Below, piece after piece: positions 38,750-47,719 of a stretch of DNA of 64,000 nt. This DNA comes from JAUIAI01 sp041396585 (GTDB lineage: Bacteria > Pseudomonadota > Gammaproteobacteria > Burkholderiales > Burkholderiaceae_E), in the NCBI GenBank assembly GCA_041396585.1, contig JAWKYG010000005.1, positions 124,001 through 188,000 of the forward strand. The letters are read 5' to 3'. Both the position numbers and the translations under genes were made by a program. The notes under the pieces were generated by a model. The model was not told where the DNA came from. It saw only the letters and a program-made list of their open reading frames with translations, and ran no database searches. Every line of letters starts with the position of its first letter. Position 1 is the stretch's first letter.

Positions 38750-39841
38750 TCAGATGCCCAGCGCCTGATTGCGCTTCAGGGAGTAGCTGATGTCCGACAG
38801 CTTCATCCAGTTGGCCACCTGATTACGCGAGGCTTCGAAGCTCTCGTAGATCTTGTTGGCCAGCGCGCTGTGCTGCCGGGTTTCATCGAAAACCGCGACC
38901 GCTGCCTGAGCGAACGACTCGTAGACGTCGTCACTGAACTCACGCAGCTGCACGCCCTGTTCATCGACCAGCTTCTTCAGATACAGGCCGTTGTTGGCAT
39001 TGCACTCGGCCATCATCAGATGGGCCTCATAGTTGGCCGCAGCCGTGATCATGGTCCGTTCGGTCTCGGTCAGGCTCTCCCACCACGACTTGTTCAGACC
39101 GAATGCCGTGAACCCGCCCGGCTCGTGCATGCCCGGGTAGTAGTAGTACTTGGCCGCCTCGTAGAACTTCATGAAGTAGTCGTTCCACGGGCCCACCCAT
39201 TCGGTGGCATCGATCGAGCCCGAAACCAGGTTCTCATAGATCTGACCGCCGGGCAGCGAGACCGGCGAGGCGCCGACCTTGGCCAGCACGTCGCCGCCCA
39301 GCCCCGGGATACGCATCTTCAGGCCCTTGAGATCCTCGGCCGAGTTGATCTCCTTGCGGAACCAGCCGCCCATCTGCACACCGGTGTTGCCGCAGGGCAT
39401 GCACTTCAGGCCGAAGCCAGCTGCGAGTTCGTCCCACAGCTGCTGACCGCCCTGGAAATAGATCCAGGCGGCCATCTCGGCGTAAGTTTGACCGAATGGC
39501 ACCGAGGTGAAGAAGGACCAGCCGGGGTGCTTGCCCTTCCAGTAATAGTCGGCCGAGGTGTATGCCTGGGCATTGCCGGAGGCGACTTCATCGAAGACGT
39601 CAAAGCCGCCGACCCGCTCGCCCGCGGCGAAATATTGCGCGGTGATGGCACCACCGGAGATCGCGGTGATGCGCTCGGCCAAACGCTGTGCGCTGGTGCC
39701 CAGACCCGGGAAATCTCGTGGCCAACTCGAGACAATGACCATTTCCTTGCGCTTTTGCGCGATCGCGGGAGCCGCGATCACGCTTGCGGTGGCGCCAGCA
39801 CCGCCGACGGCGGCGGTTTTAAGAAATTTGCGACGTTCCAT
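38750..39841 (-). CDS. TRAP transporter substrate-binding protein DctP, Tat-exported
   Basis: A 363-residue periplasmic receptor. The N terminus ERRKFLKTAAVGGAGATASVIAAPAIA is a twin-arginine signal, implying export in folded form. MVIVSSWPRDFPGLGTSAQRLAERI and the WVGPWNDYFMKFYEAAKYYYYPGMHEPGG region match the 2-oxo acid/TakP-type branch of DctP proteins, many of which are Tat substrates. SD-like AGGAGA about 10 bases upstream supports the ATG at 39841. No DctQ or DctM gene is adjacent. denD lies upstream on the same strand, 261 bases away, so the two may form a transcript. Confidence 0.9.
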   Translation of the reverse strand: MERRKFLKTAAVGGAGATASVIAAPAIAQKRKEMVIVSSWPRDFPGLGTSAQRLAERITAISGGAITAQYFAAGERVGGFDVFDEVASGNAQAYTSADYYWKGKHPGWSFFTSVPFGQTYAEMAAWIYFQGGQQLWDELAAGFGLKCMPCGNTGVQMGGWFRKEINSAEDLKGLKMRIPGLGGDVLAKVGASPVSLPGGQIYENLVSGSIDATEWVGPWNDYFMKFYEAAKYYYYPGMHEPGGFTAFGLNKSWWESLTETERTMITAAANYEAHLMMAECNANNGLYLKKLVDEQGVQLREFSDDVYESFAQAAVAVFDETRQHSALANKIYESFEASRNQVANWMKLSDISYSLKRNQALGI

Positions 39842-40102
39842 GCTGTAGAAGTCTCCTGACATTGACGGTTGACGGCCTCACCGGCAGGGCGCGATGCGCC
39901 CCTGGCAGGTGGGCCCTCAATCGCAGTGTATTGCACTTGTAGCGGGGATTCAGTACCTCGGTCACGGATTCAGGGAAATTCCCGCCGCCCCGTATCCGAA
40001 ATGCGCATGGCAACGTAAGCGCGACGCTCGCGAACGCAGGCTTCCGAGCGGCTGCCTCTTTTGCCGACCTTCGCGGGCGTTCGCTGGCGTTGGCGACCGG
40101 AT

Positions 40103-41095
40103 TCAGGCGATATTGCCGCCGAGTTCGTCGTCGATATGGGCGCGAATGATCTCGTCGAAGCTCGCTTCGGCTCTGAAGCCGAGTTCGATCGCGCGCCGCG
40201 CCTCGAAATTGCGGGGCCAGCCCGCCACGATCGCGATGATGGCGGGGTCGGGTTCGCGGCGGATGCGGGCCACGACCTGATCGCCGGCGATCCGCCGCAG
40301 GGCCTCGATCTGTTCTCCGACCGTCACCGACACGCCAGGCATGGACAGATTGCGTCTTGCCCCGAGCCTGGCGCCGTCGATCTGGGCGGCGTGAATCAGG
40401 AAGCCCACCGACGAGCGCGGCGACGCGTGCCAGTGACGCACATCCTCGCTGACCGGCAGAACAGCTTCCTGGCCGGCGAGCGGCTCACGAATGATGTTCG
40501 AGAAGAATCCGGAGGCCGCCTTGTTCGGCCGACCCGGCCGCACGCAGATCGTCGGCAACCGGATGCCCACGCCGTCGAGAAAGCCCTTGCGGGAGTAGTC
40601 GGACAGCAGCAGTTCGCCGATCGCTTTCTGGGTGCCGTAAGAGGTCAGCGGCGTGTGATGAAAATCATCGCCGATCGCCTCCGGGAATGGCGCGCCGAAT
40701 ACCGCGATCGACGACGTGAACACCACGCGTGGGCAATACTCGCCGTCGCTGGCCAGGTGCAACTGGCGGATCTGCTCGAAAAGCTGCCAGGTGCCCTCGA
40801 AGTTGATCCGATAGCCCTTGTCGAAGTCTTGTTCGGCCTCGCCCGAAACAATGGCCGCCAGATGAAATATCACGTCAGGCCGGTTCTGGAGCAGGCGCTC
40901 GGCAGCGCCCGCGCCCGCGATGTCAAGCGCCAGGGTATCGATGGCGCACCGGGCATCGGCAGGTGCCTCGGGGGCGATCACATCGTGCAGCGTCATGCGG
41001 GTGATCGTGCGCCCGCCCAGCGAGCCGTCGGCCAGCAGGCGGCGGCTCAGCTTGTGGCCGATCATGCCGGCGGCGCCAGTGATCAGAATGTGCAT
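40103..41095 (-). CDS. denD: D-erythronate dehydrogenase-like epimerase family protein DenD
   Basis: Extended SDR of 330 residues. MHILITGAAGMIGHKL is the NAD-binding GxxGxxG. FTSSIAVFG carries the catalytic Ser, and YGTQK the YxxxK pair. DVIFHLAAIVSGEAEQDFDKGYRIN, GIRLPTICVRPGRPNKAASGFFS and HWHASPRS are blocks shared by DenD, which oxidises D-erythronate at the start of four-carbon sugar acid catabolism. The later enzymes (OtnK, OtnC, OtnI) are not in the window, so the exact substrate remains an inference. It is divergent from the VOC gene. Confidence 0.8.
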   Translation of the reverse strand: MHILITGAAGMIGHKLSRRLLADGSLGGRTITRMTLHDVIAPEAPADARCAIDTLALDIAGAGAAERLLQNRPDVIFHLAAIVSGEAEQDFDKGYRINFEGTWQLFEQIRQLHLASDGEYCPRVVFTSSIAVFGAPFPEAIGDDFHHTPLTSYGTQKAIGELLLSDYSRKGFLDGVGIRLPTICVRPGRPNKAASGFFSNIIREPLAGQEAVLPVSEDVRHWHASPRSSVGFLIHAAQIDGARLGARRNLSMPGVSVTVGEQIEALRRIAGDQVVARIRREPDPAIIAIVAGWPRNFEARRAIELGFRAEASFDEIIRAHIDDELGGNIA

Positions 41096-41267
41096 CTCGA
41101 AGTCTCCATGGGCTGGCCGGGAGCGTTGCGTCCTGGCCGGGTTCTTGATCGGGGGAGCCGGGGCACGCGCTCACGGCGCGCACCAGGCGGTTGGACGGGC
41201 ATGGCCGCCGGCACCTCTCTGGCCGCGTAGTGTACTTTTGATCCCTGGACAGATTCGGGAGAGGCAT

Positions 41268-41627
41268 GTGACGCTGAGCATCAACTACATCGAGCTGCCG
41301 GCGCTCGATTTCGACGCGGTCCAGGCTTTCTATGCAGGGGCTTTCGGCTGGGTCTTCACCGACTACGGCGAGCAGTATCGTGCATTCAATGACGGCCGGC
41401 TGGATGGCGGCTTCACACGCTCGGACAAGGTGTCATCGACGACTCACGGCGCCGCCCTGGTGATTCTCTATGCGGCCGATCTCGAGGCAGCGCGCGAGGC
41501 GGTTCTGGCACACGGCGGAGTCCTGAGCATGGACATCTTCCCGTTTCCCGGCGGGCGACGCTTCCAGTTTCTGGATCCGCACGGCAACGAGCTGGCCGTC
41601 TGGTCGGATGGCCCGACGCCCGTCTGA
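41268..41627 (+). CDS. VOC (glyoxalase/bleomycin resistance) family protein
   Basis: A 119-residue single-domain vicinal oxygen chelate protein. SINYIELPALDFDAVQAFYAGAFGWVFTDYGEQYRAFND is the first beta-alpha-beta unit. FPGGRRFQFLDPHGNELAVW is the second, with the metal-ligand-like E near the end. The start is GTG at 41268: the ATG two bases earlier runs straight into a stop, and GGGAGAGG precedes the GTG. The substrate is unknown. Confidence 0.87.
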   Translation: MTLSINYIELPALDFDAVQAFYAGAFGWVFTDYGEQYRAFNDGRLDGGFTRSDKVSSTTHGAALVILYAADLEAAREAVLAHGGVLSMDIFPFPGGRRFQFLDPHGNELAVWSDGPTPV

Positions 41628-41752
41628 GCCGGGACCGGGTCGGCGCGGCGTGGTGCGCAGCTTGGGGCCCGTTCGATCCTGGAGACGTCGCGCGAGCACG
41701 AACGACCGATCCTTACCCCATCAGATCGCATGCGCCGACCGCGCGGGGGCGC

Positions 41753-43690
41753 TCAACCCGCAGCGGGCTTGAGCGCCATGCGGCGCATCGGCCACACGAT
41801 CAGCGCCACCGTCGCCAGACCGATCAGCGTGGAGATCCACTCCGGAAAGCCGATCAGCAGGCCGGCCACGAACAATGGCAGCCGTGTCCAGGCGCGCAGC
41901 CGCCCCACGCCGCTCAGCCAGCCCTCTGATGCGCCGGCGATCACGATGATCGCGCCGATGTTCATCACCCCCCAGACCGCCGTGCGCCACAGTGGCCCCT
42001 GGAAGATCAGGGCCGGTTCGAACAAAAAGAAGATCGGGATGAAGTACAGCACGACGCCCAGCCTGGCCGCATGCATGCTGGTCTTGATCGGCGGTGAGCC
42101 GCTGATACGGGAGGCCAGGAAGGCGGCCAGGGCCACGGGCGGCGTGATCGCGGCCAGGCAGGCGTAGTAGGCGATGAACAGGTGGATGGCCAGCGTGTTC
42201 ATGTGGCCCACCTGTTCGAGCGCCGGCGCCAGTGTCAGCGCGAGCATCAGGTAGGCGGCCACGATCATGCCCATCATGCCGAACACCATGCACACGCCAA
42301 TGCCGATGGCCAGAATCGGAATCACGCTGTCGCCACCCATATGCACCAGCGCGGCGGCCAGCGCCGGCGCCACGCCGGTGGCCATGAGCCCGCCGAGAAT
42401 GAAGCTGGCGGGCAGCAGCAAGGCCATGGTCACGGCCAGCAATTTGCCGGTCTCGAAGACCATCGCATGCAGGCGCGCGAAGTTCATCCGCAGTTCCTTC
42501 TTGATGAAGGCGATCACCAGCAGCAATGCGGATGCATAGAACGGCGTGAGCCGCTCCCAGTTCATGAACACCAGGCCCCAGATCAGGAAGGCCAGCACCA
42601 GCAGGAACGGCCAGCCCTTGCGCAAGGTGGGTCCGAAGCGGGGCAGGTCGGCGCGTGGCGTTCCAACCATGCCGTGGCGTGCCGCATAGCCTTCGACGTG
42701 GCAGTAGAGGCCGAAGTAATAGAGCAGGCTGGGGATCATCGCGGCGGCCACGATGACACCGTATTCGGTACTGGTGAAATCGGCCATGATGAACGCGATC
42801 GCACCCATCACCGGTGGCATCAGCATGCCGCCCGTGGAGGCGCAGGCCTCGAGGGCGCCCGCATAGTGGGCCGGAAAGCCGCCCTTTTTCATCGCCGGGA
42901 TCGTGACCGCGCCGGTGCTGACCACATTGCCGAAGATGCTGCCACTGAGGCTGCCGAAAAAGCCGCTCGCCACCACGCTCACCTTGGCCGGCCCGCCCCG
43001 CCTGCTGCCCATCAGGGCCATTGCCAGATCGAGGAAGAAATCCGCTGCGCCGGTGGACACCAGCAGCGCGGCCAGAATCAGGAAGCCGATGATCACCTCG
43101 CCGACCACCCGCGTGACCACACCCAGCAGTGCATCGGACGAGTAGATGTTGAATGCGATGGTGCGCGACAGCGAGGTGGGCGGGCCCCAGATCAACTCGG
43201 GCATGTACTCGGCAAAGACCGGATAAATCCCCAGCAGCACGACGATGATCAGAAACACATAGCCGCCCGATCGGCGCGCCGCCTCGCAGACCATCAGTGA
43301 CAAGGCGGCTGCCACCCAGAGCTGCCAGGGTTCGGCCACCGGCACCCAGGTCTGGAAAACCAGATCTTCCGACTTCCAGGCCAGCAGCAGTGTCAGAAAC
43401 AGCGTGATCGCCGCCGGCGCCAGGCTCAGCCAGCTCACGCGCGACTCGCGCCGGCTCACCGGCAGGAAGATGAAGGCCAGCGGCAGGTAACAGGCCATCA
43501 ACAGAAAGTAATAGGTGACATCGAGCAGCGGCACGATGCCGAAGATGTACACCACCGCCAGCAGCGCACCACCCAGCGACATCGCGATCACCAGCGCACG
43601 CAGCGGGGAAGGCAGCGAGTCATAGCGCGTGCGGGCGCGATCGACATAGGGTTCGACGGCCTCGGGCACTGCGGGCGATTCGGATGTCAT
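41753..43690 (-). CDS. TRAP transporter permease, DctQ-DctM (4TM/12TM) fusion
   Basis: Inner-membrane protein of 645 residues. A short cytoplasmic N terminus is followed by about four helices (DctQ part, to about residue 150) and then the 12-helix DctM part with conserved GSRRGGPAKVSVVASGFFGSLSGSIFGNVVSTGAVTIPAMKKGGF and ACASTGGMLMPPVMGAIAFIMADF. This fused form is characteristic of TAXI-type TRAP systems, and the TAXI receptor gene lies directly upstream (197-base gap). It imports a carboxylate-type solute driven by sodium or proton symport. Confidence 0.93.
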   Translation of the reverse strand: MTSESPAVPEAVEPYVDRARTRYDSLPSPLRALVIAMSLGGALLAVVYIFGIVPLLDVTYYFLLMACYLPLAFIFLPVSRRESRVSWLSLAPAAITLFLTLLLAWKSEDLVFQTWVPVAEPWQLWVAAALSLMVCEAARRSGGYVFLIIVVLLGIYPVFAEYMPELIWGPPTSLSRTIAFNIYSSDALLGVVTRVVGEVIIGFLILAALLVSTGAADFFLDLAMALMGSRRGGPAKVSVVASGFFGSLSGSIFGNVVSTGAVTIPAMKKGGFPAHYAGALEACASTGGMLMPPVMGAIAFIMADFTSTEYGVIVAAAMIPSLLYYFGLYCHVEGYAARHGMVGTPRADLPRFGPTLRKGWPFLLVLAFLIWGLVFMNWERLTPFYASALLLVIAFIKKELRMNFARLHAMVFETGKLLAVTMALLLPASFILGGLMATGVAPALAAALVHMGGDSVIPILAIGIGVCMVFGMMGMIVAAYLMLALTLAPALEQVGHMNTLAIHLFIAYYACLAAITPPVALAAFLASRISGSPPIKTSMHAARLGVVLYFIPIFFLFEPALIFQGPLWRTAVWGVMNIGAIIVIAGASEGWLSGVGRLRAWTRLPLFVAGLLIGFPEWISTLIGLATVALIVWPMRRMALKPAAG

Positions 43691-43887
43691 GCTGTCGGTT
43701 CCATGAAATACGGCACCGGGATCCCGCCTGGGTGGGCCGTCAGGGCAGCGTGTCGCGCGATAAGGCGGCGCGTCTGCCCGAAGCGGGGTCACCCGGCGAT
43801 GCTACGGTGCCGCGGTTGGTGTCGGCGCGTCGTGCCTGGCGGGTGCAGTTCGCCCCCGCCAGGAGACTCGGGCACACCAGGCGATGA

Positions 43888-45108
43888 CTACTGCATGGCC
43901 ATGACCTGGTTGCCGAAGGGCTCACTCATCCCGTTCTGGGCGCGGTAATCCTTCCAGAAGTTCACCCAGGCCTCGTTACCCGGCTCGACCTTGATGCCTT
44001 TCTCGCCGGCGGCGGCCACCGCCTTGGCATAGGCATCGGCACGCTTCTTGGCCAGCGCCACGATTTTGTCCTGACGGGCCTGGTAGGCATCGGTCCAGAT
44101 GCCCTTCTCCTTCAGGTAGCGGATCGTGCCTTCATGCAGCGGTTGCAGCGCGCCATTGTCGAGAAACGACTTCAGGCTGGCGATGCTCAGCATGTACGCG
44201 TGGGTGAAGTCTTTCTTATAGCTTTCATGGTTTTCGTCGAGCCACTTGACCAGCTGATAGACGAATTCCGGGTCTTCGTCGGCACGCACATGATTGGCCT
44301 GGAACGCATGATCCATGCGCAGGCCCTTGGCCGATTTGACGCCGGCAGTGGTCTCGCTGGGCACATAGCCGGTCATGATGGCGCGATAGCGATCGAAGGC
44401 CTCGGGGTTGGCCTCACGGGAGGGCAGTGGCAGCCAGCGGATGCCATTGGGCCCGGCCTCGGCCTTCACCGATGTGCCCGACAGCGGCGAGGTGAAGGTG
44501 ACATCGGCGCGCCCCTCGACCACCACCGCGGTATTGGCACCATAGTTGCCGACCTCGACCACCTCGACATCGTCGAGCGTCAGGCCGCGGTAGGCGAGCA
44601 GCGCCTTGATGCCGGACACCAGAAAGGAAGAACTCTTGGTGAATGCGATCCGTGTGCCCTTGCCGACATCGTCGAAGCTCTTCAGCGAGGAGTCGCCGCG
44701 CACCATGTAGCTCCAAGGGGTGACCATGTTCATGTGGATCAGGCGGGTGTCGCTGGGACCGCCCTTGGCCGACGCATAGCCTTGCGCCGCATCCATCTGA
44801 TCGAAATAGTCCGAGGCCTGCACGAGCGCGAGCCTGCCTTCGTCGGTGTTGAGCCAGAGCGCCCGCGCAAAGCCGTTCGGCGCCGGCTTTACGGCGACCC
44901 GTGCACCGGTGGCCTGCTGGAATTTGGAGGTCCAGGCGACCGCCAGCGAATGATTGGCGGTGTTGACCACCGGCGTGATCACCGAGAAATACTTGGGCCA
45001 GGCGTAGTCCGCAGCATTGGCGGCCTGTGGTGCGGCCATCATCAGGCTGGCGGCGCCGGTCAGGCCGAGTGCCAGCAAACGCAATCCGTGTCGTCGCGTT
45101 CTGTTCAT
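43888..45108 (-). CDS. TAXI family TRAP transporter solute-binding protein
   Basis: A 406-residue periplasmic receptor. A Sec signal (MNRTRRHGLRLLALGLTGAASLMMAAPQAANA) is followed by the TAXI family pattern: TPVVNTANHSLAVAWTSKFQQATGARVAVKPAP, then FDDVGKGTRIAFTKSSSFLVSGIKALLAYRGLTLDDVEVVEVGNYGANTAVVVEGRADVTF. It lies between a TauD-type dioxygenase gene (44 bases upstream) and the fused permease, all on the minus strand, in what looks like one operon. Ligand identity cannot be read, but the neighbours point to a hydroxylated or amino carboxylate. Confidence 0.9.
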   Translation of the reverse strand: MNRTRRHGLRLLALGLTGAASLMMAAPQAANAADYAWPKYFSVITPVVNTANHSLAVAWTSKFQQATGARVAVKPAPNGFARALWLNTDEGRLALVQASDYFDQMDAAQGYASAKGGPSDTRLIHMNMVTPWSYMVRGDSSLKSFDDVGKGTRIAFTKSSSFLVSGIKALLAYRGLTLDDVEVVEVGNYGANTAVVVEGRADVTFTSPLSGTSVKAEAGPNGIRWLPLPSREANPEAFDRYRAIMTGYVPSETTAGVKSAKGLRMDHAFQANHVRADEDPEFVYQLVKWLDENHESYKKDFTHAYMLSIASLKSFLDNGALQPLHEGTIRYLKEKGIWTDAYQARQDKIVALAKKRADAYAKAVAAAGEKGIKVEPGNEAWVNFWKDYRAQNGMSEPFGNQVMAMQ

Positions 45109-45152
45109 CGTTGTCTCCTCGCGGTGGTTGTAAGGGGTGCCGATCGTCCGGT

Positions 45153-46064
45153 TCAGGCAGCCGCGGCGCGCTCAGCATCCGACGCCGACTGCGCGGGCGC
45201 ATCGAGCGTTGTCGAACGCCGCAGTTCGCGCCGTGCCGACAGATCATAGGAGCGGCCGCGATGCAGCATGCAGCGGTTATCCCAGATCATCAGGTCGCCC
45301 ACCTGCCATCGATGGCTGTAGACATGATCGGGGTGGGTGGTGTGTTCCAGGAGATCCCAGAGCAGCATGCGCGCTTCCGCGACCACCATGCCCGGAATGG
45401 CGCGTGTGTGCACGCCGATGTACAGGTGTTTGCGCCCGGAACCCGCATGCGTCTGCACGATCGGCCAGAGCACCGCCGGAATCGCATCGATCTGTTCCTG
45501 GCTGTAGTCGGTGTCGCCGAGCATGAAGCGTGAATGCAGCGCGAAGTGTTCGGCCTGCAGGTTCTCCAGGCGCTTTTTCATCGCATCGTCGAGCCGGTCG
45601 TAGGCATTGCGCTGATCGGCATATTCGGTGTTGCCGCCCTCGTCGGGCACCACCACCGCATGCAGCATCGAATACCTGGCGCGCGGCTTCTGGAACGAGC
45701 TGTCTGCGTGCCAGAACTGGTTCGCGATATTGGAGACGATCTTGCGTGACGCCCGCTCGGCGATCGAGTCGTCGGGTTGCACATTGGAGATGTCCGCGAG
45801 TTCGGCATAGGCGAAGCGGTGCCCGGTGTCGCCGCCAGGCGCGGTCTTGACGCGCCTGAAGCCCAGATCCAGCGGCCCGAAGCGGCGCGTGAACGCCATC
45901 TGCTGATCCGGGGTCAGCGGCTGATCGCGAATCAGCAGCAGGCCATAGGTGTCCATCGCGGTGTCGATCGCAGCGATCTGCTCGTCGCTGAGCGGCTCGC
46001 GGATGTCCAGCCCGATCATCTGGGCCCCGAAATCGCGATGCAAGGGCTCGAAGCGGATGCTCAT
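45153..46064 (-). CDS. TauD/TfdA family 2-oxoglutarate-dependent dioxygenase
   Basis: Fe(II)/2-oxoglutarate enzyme of 303 residues. The HxD iron ligands are His119 and Asp121 (WHADSS), and the distal His268 is in DNRCMLHRG. The Arg pair in SARRELRRST supplies the 2-oxoglutarate carboxylate contact. The N-terminal EPLHRDFGAQMIGLDIREPLSDEQIAAI is typical of the TfdA side of the family. GGAGAC upstream supports the ATG at 46064. It is the first gene of the minus-strand TRAP operon, so it probably acts on the imported solute or an analogue of it. TauD itself (taurine) and TfdA (2,4-D) are relatives, not assignments. Confidence 0.92.
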   Translation of the reverse strand: MSIRFEPLHRDFGAQMIGLDIREPLSDEQIAAIDTAMDTYGLLLIRDQPLTPDQQMAFTRRFGPLDLGFRRVKTAPGGDTGHRFAYAELADISNVQPDDSIAERASRKIVSNIANQFWHADSSFQKPRARYSMLHAVVVPDEGGNTEYADQRNAYDRLDDAMKKRLENLQAEHFALHSRFMLGDTDYSQEQIDAIPAVLWPIVQTHAGSGRKHLYIGVHTRAIPGMVVAEARMLLWDLLEHTTHPDHVYSHRWQVGDLMIWDNRCMLHRGRSYDLSARRELRRSTTLDAPAQSASDAERAAAA

Positions 46065-46081
46065 CCGGTGTCTCCGTGGGG

Positions 46082-46149
46082 ATGCCGGCCCCGGCATAGG
46101 GGCCGATGCATGCGACTGCATGCTTTTGGCGGGTTAGTATACCCCGCCA
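46082..46149. promoter_or_regulatory. Cluster of symmetrical elements in a divergent promoter region
   Basis: The 152-base gap between the dioxygenase and FAD oxidoreductase genes holds three elements in 68 bases. First, ATGCCGG (46082-46088) pairs with CCGGCAT (46091-46097). Second, TGCATGC occurs twice as a direct repeat (46107-46113 and 46117-46123) with a 10-base period, one DNA turn. Third, TGGCGGG (46127-46133) and CCCGCCA (46143-46149) form an inverted repeat with a 9-base spacer that contains TAGTAT, a possible -10 on the plus strand. These look like operators shared by both operons. No regulator gene is adjacent. Confidence 0.5.
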
Positions 46150-46216
46150 GCCAACGGAATGCCAACGGCGCCCACGTCGCAGCGAACCGTTCGGCCGCTG
46201 CAAGGAGACGAAACCG

Positions 46217-47686
46217 ATGAAGACCATTCAGCGCAACGAGGAGCGGATTCTCTCGTCCGATGTCTTCGATGCCTCACGGCGCGATCGTGAGCGGGCCGAT
46301 CTCGGCACCTGGACCGAGCCGTCGCGCGATCTGCCGATCTATCGCCGATGCGATGTGCTGGTCGTGGGCGGTGGCCCGGCCGGCACGGCGGCGGCCGCGG
46401 CGGCCGCGCGCGAAGGCGCCGATGTCTGCCTGCTGGAGCGCTACAACCATCTCGGCGGGCTGTCCACCGGCGGTCTGGTGATCTGGATCGACCGCATGAC
46501 CGACTGGCAGGGGCAGCCGGTGATTCGCGGCTTTGCCGAGGAATTGTTCGATCGCCTGCCGCCCGACGCCGTCGCCGGGCCGGCGCCCGAAGACTGGGGC
46601 TCGCGTGATCCGGCCAAGGCGCATCACTGGTCGTTTCGCACCGCGGCCTATCACGGCGTGGTGACCTGGTCGCCCACGATCGATCCCGAGCGCCTGAAGC
46701 TGATATCGCAGGATATCGTCAAGGAGCGCGGCGTGCGCCTGGTCTATCACGCCTGGGCCTCGGTGCCGATCGTCGAGGAGGGCCGCGTGACCGGCGTGGC
46801 CTTCGAAAGCAAGAGCGGCCGACAGGCGATCATGGCCGGGGTGGTCATCGATGCCACCGGCGATGGCGATATCTTCGCCCGTGCCGGCGGCGAGGACGAG
46901 CGCGATTTCGAAGCCGATGATGTGCACCACTGCATCAACACCGCCTGCCTGATGGGCGGTGTCGACATGAACCGATTCGTTGCCTTTCGCGCGAACGAGC
47001 CGGAGAAGTTTTCCGCCTTCATGCAGGGCGGGCGCGAAGCCTGCGGTCTGTTCGAGCGCGCATTCGTGTCCTGGCGCAATGATGTCGCGCTGTTCATGGG
47101 GCCGCGTCAGTCGGGCTGGTCCGGGCTCGATGTCGATGACCTCACCGAAGTGGACATTCGCTCGCGAGAGGCCATGCCGCGGATGGTCGAGTATTACCGC
47201 GCGCATGCGCCGGGTTTCGAGAACGCATTCCTGATGTTGTCCGCGCCGCAGGTGGGGGTGCGCCACAGCCGGCGCGTGCTCGGCGTCTCGCGCGTGACCC
47301 GCGCGCAATGGCCGACGGCGATGGTGCATCCCGACGAGATCGGGGTCACGCCATCGGTGAATCCGAAGTGGCCGAACATCTCGATTCCCTACGGCGCGCT
47401 GGTGCCGGCGCGCCTTGACGGCATTCTGGCCCCGGGACGGCATGTGTCCTGCGATCCGAACTCGCACGGCTTCATGCGTGAAATTCCGCAGTGCTGGGTG
47501 ACCGGGCAGGCGGCCGGTGTGGCCGCGGCTGTTGCCGTGAGCCAGGGCGTGCTGCCGCGCGAGGTGGATATGGCAAGGGTGCAGCGTGCGCTGCGTGCCC
47601 AGGGTGTGTTCCTGCGCACACGCGGGGAAGCGCGCGCGGCCGGGCTGCCGGACACCATCGAAGCGGCCGGGCAGCAGGCGGCCTGA
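46217..47686 (+). CDS. FAD-dependent oxidoreductase (FAD_oxidored family)
   Basis: A 489-residue flavoprotein. The Rossmann FAD loop CDVLVVGGGPAGTAAAAAAAREGADVCLLER (about residues 45-75) is followed by a GGLSTGG motif. DATGDGDIFARAGG is the second FAD-contacting block, and the C-terminal CQVTGQAAG-like segment (QCWVTGQAAGVAAAVAV) closes the fold. AAGGAG at 46202-46207 supports the ATG at 46217. It starts the plus-strand operon with aconitase X (33-base gap). Relatives oxidise diverse amino or hydroxy compounds; the substrate is probably an intermediate in the same pathway as the aconitase X reaction. Confidence 0.88.
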   Translation: MKTIQRNEERILSSDVFDASRRDRERADLGTWTEPSRDLPIYRRCDVLVVGGGPAGTAAAAAAAREGADVCLLERYNHLGGLSTGGLVIWIDRMTDWQGQPVIRGFAEELFDRLPPDAVAGPAPEDWGSRDPAKAHHWSFRTAAYHGVVTWSPTIDPERLKLISQDIVKERGVRLVYHAWASVPIVEEGRVTGVAFESKSGRQAIMAGVVIDATGDGDIFARAGGEDERDFEADDVHHCINTACLMGGVDMNRFVAFRANEPEKFSAFMQGGREACGLFERAFVSWRNDVALFMGPRQSGWSGLDVDDLTEVDIRSREAMPRMVEYYRAHAPGFENAFLMLSAPQVGVRHSRRVLGVSRVTRAQWPTAMVHPDEIGVTPSVNPKWPNISIPYGALVPARLDGILAPGRHVSCDPNSHGFMREIPQCWVTGQAAGVAAAVAVSQGVLPREVDMARVQRALRAQGVFLRTRGEARAAGLPDTIEAAGQQAA

Positions 47687-47719
47687 CCCGCGTCCGTGTC
47701 GGCGCGAGAAGGAGATTGC

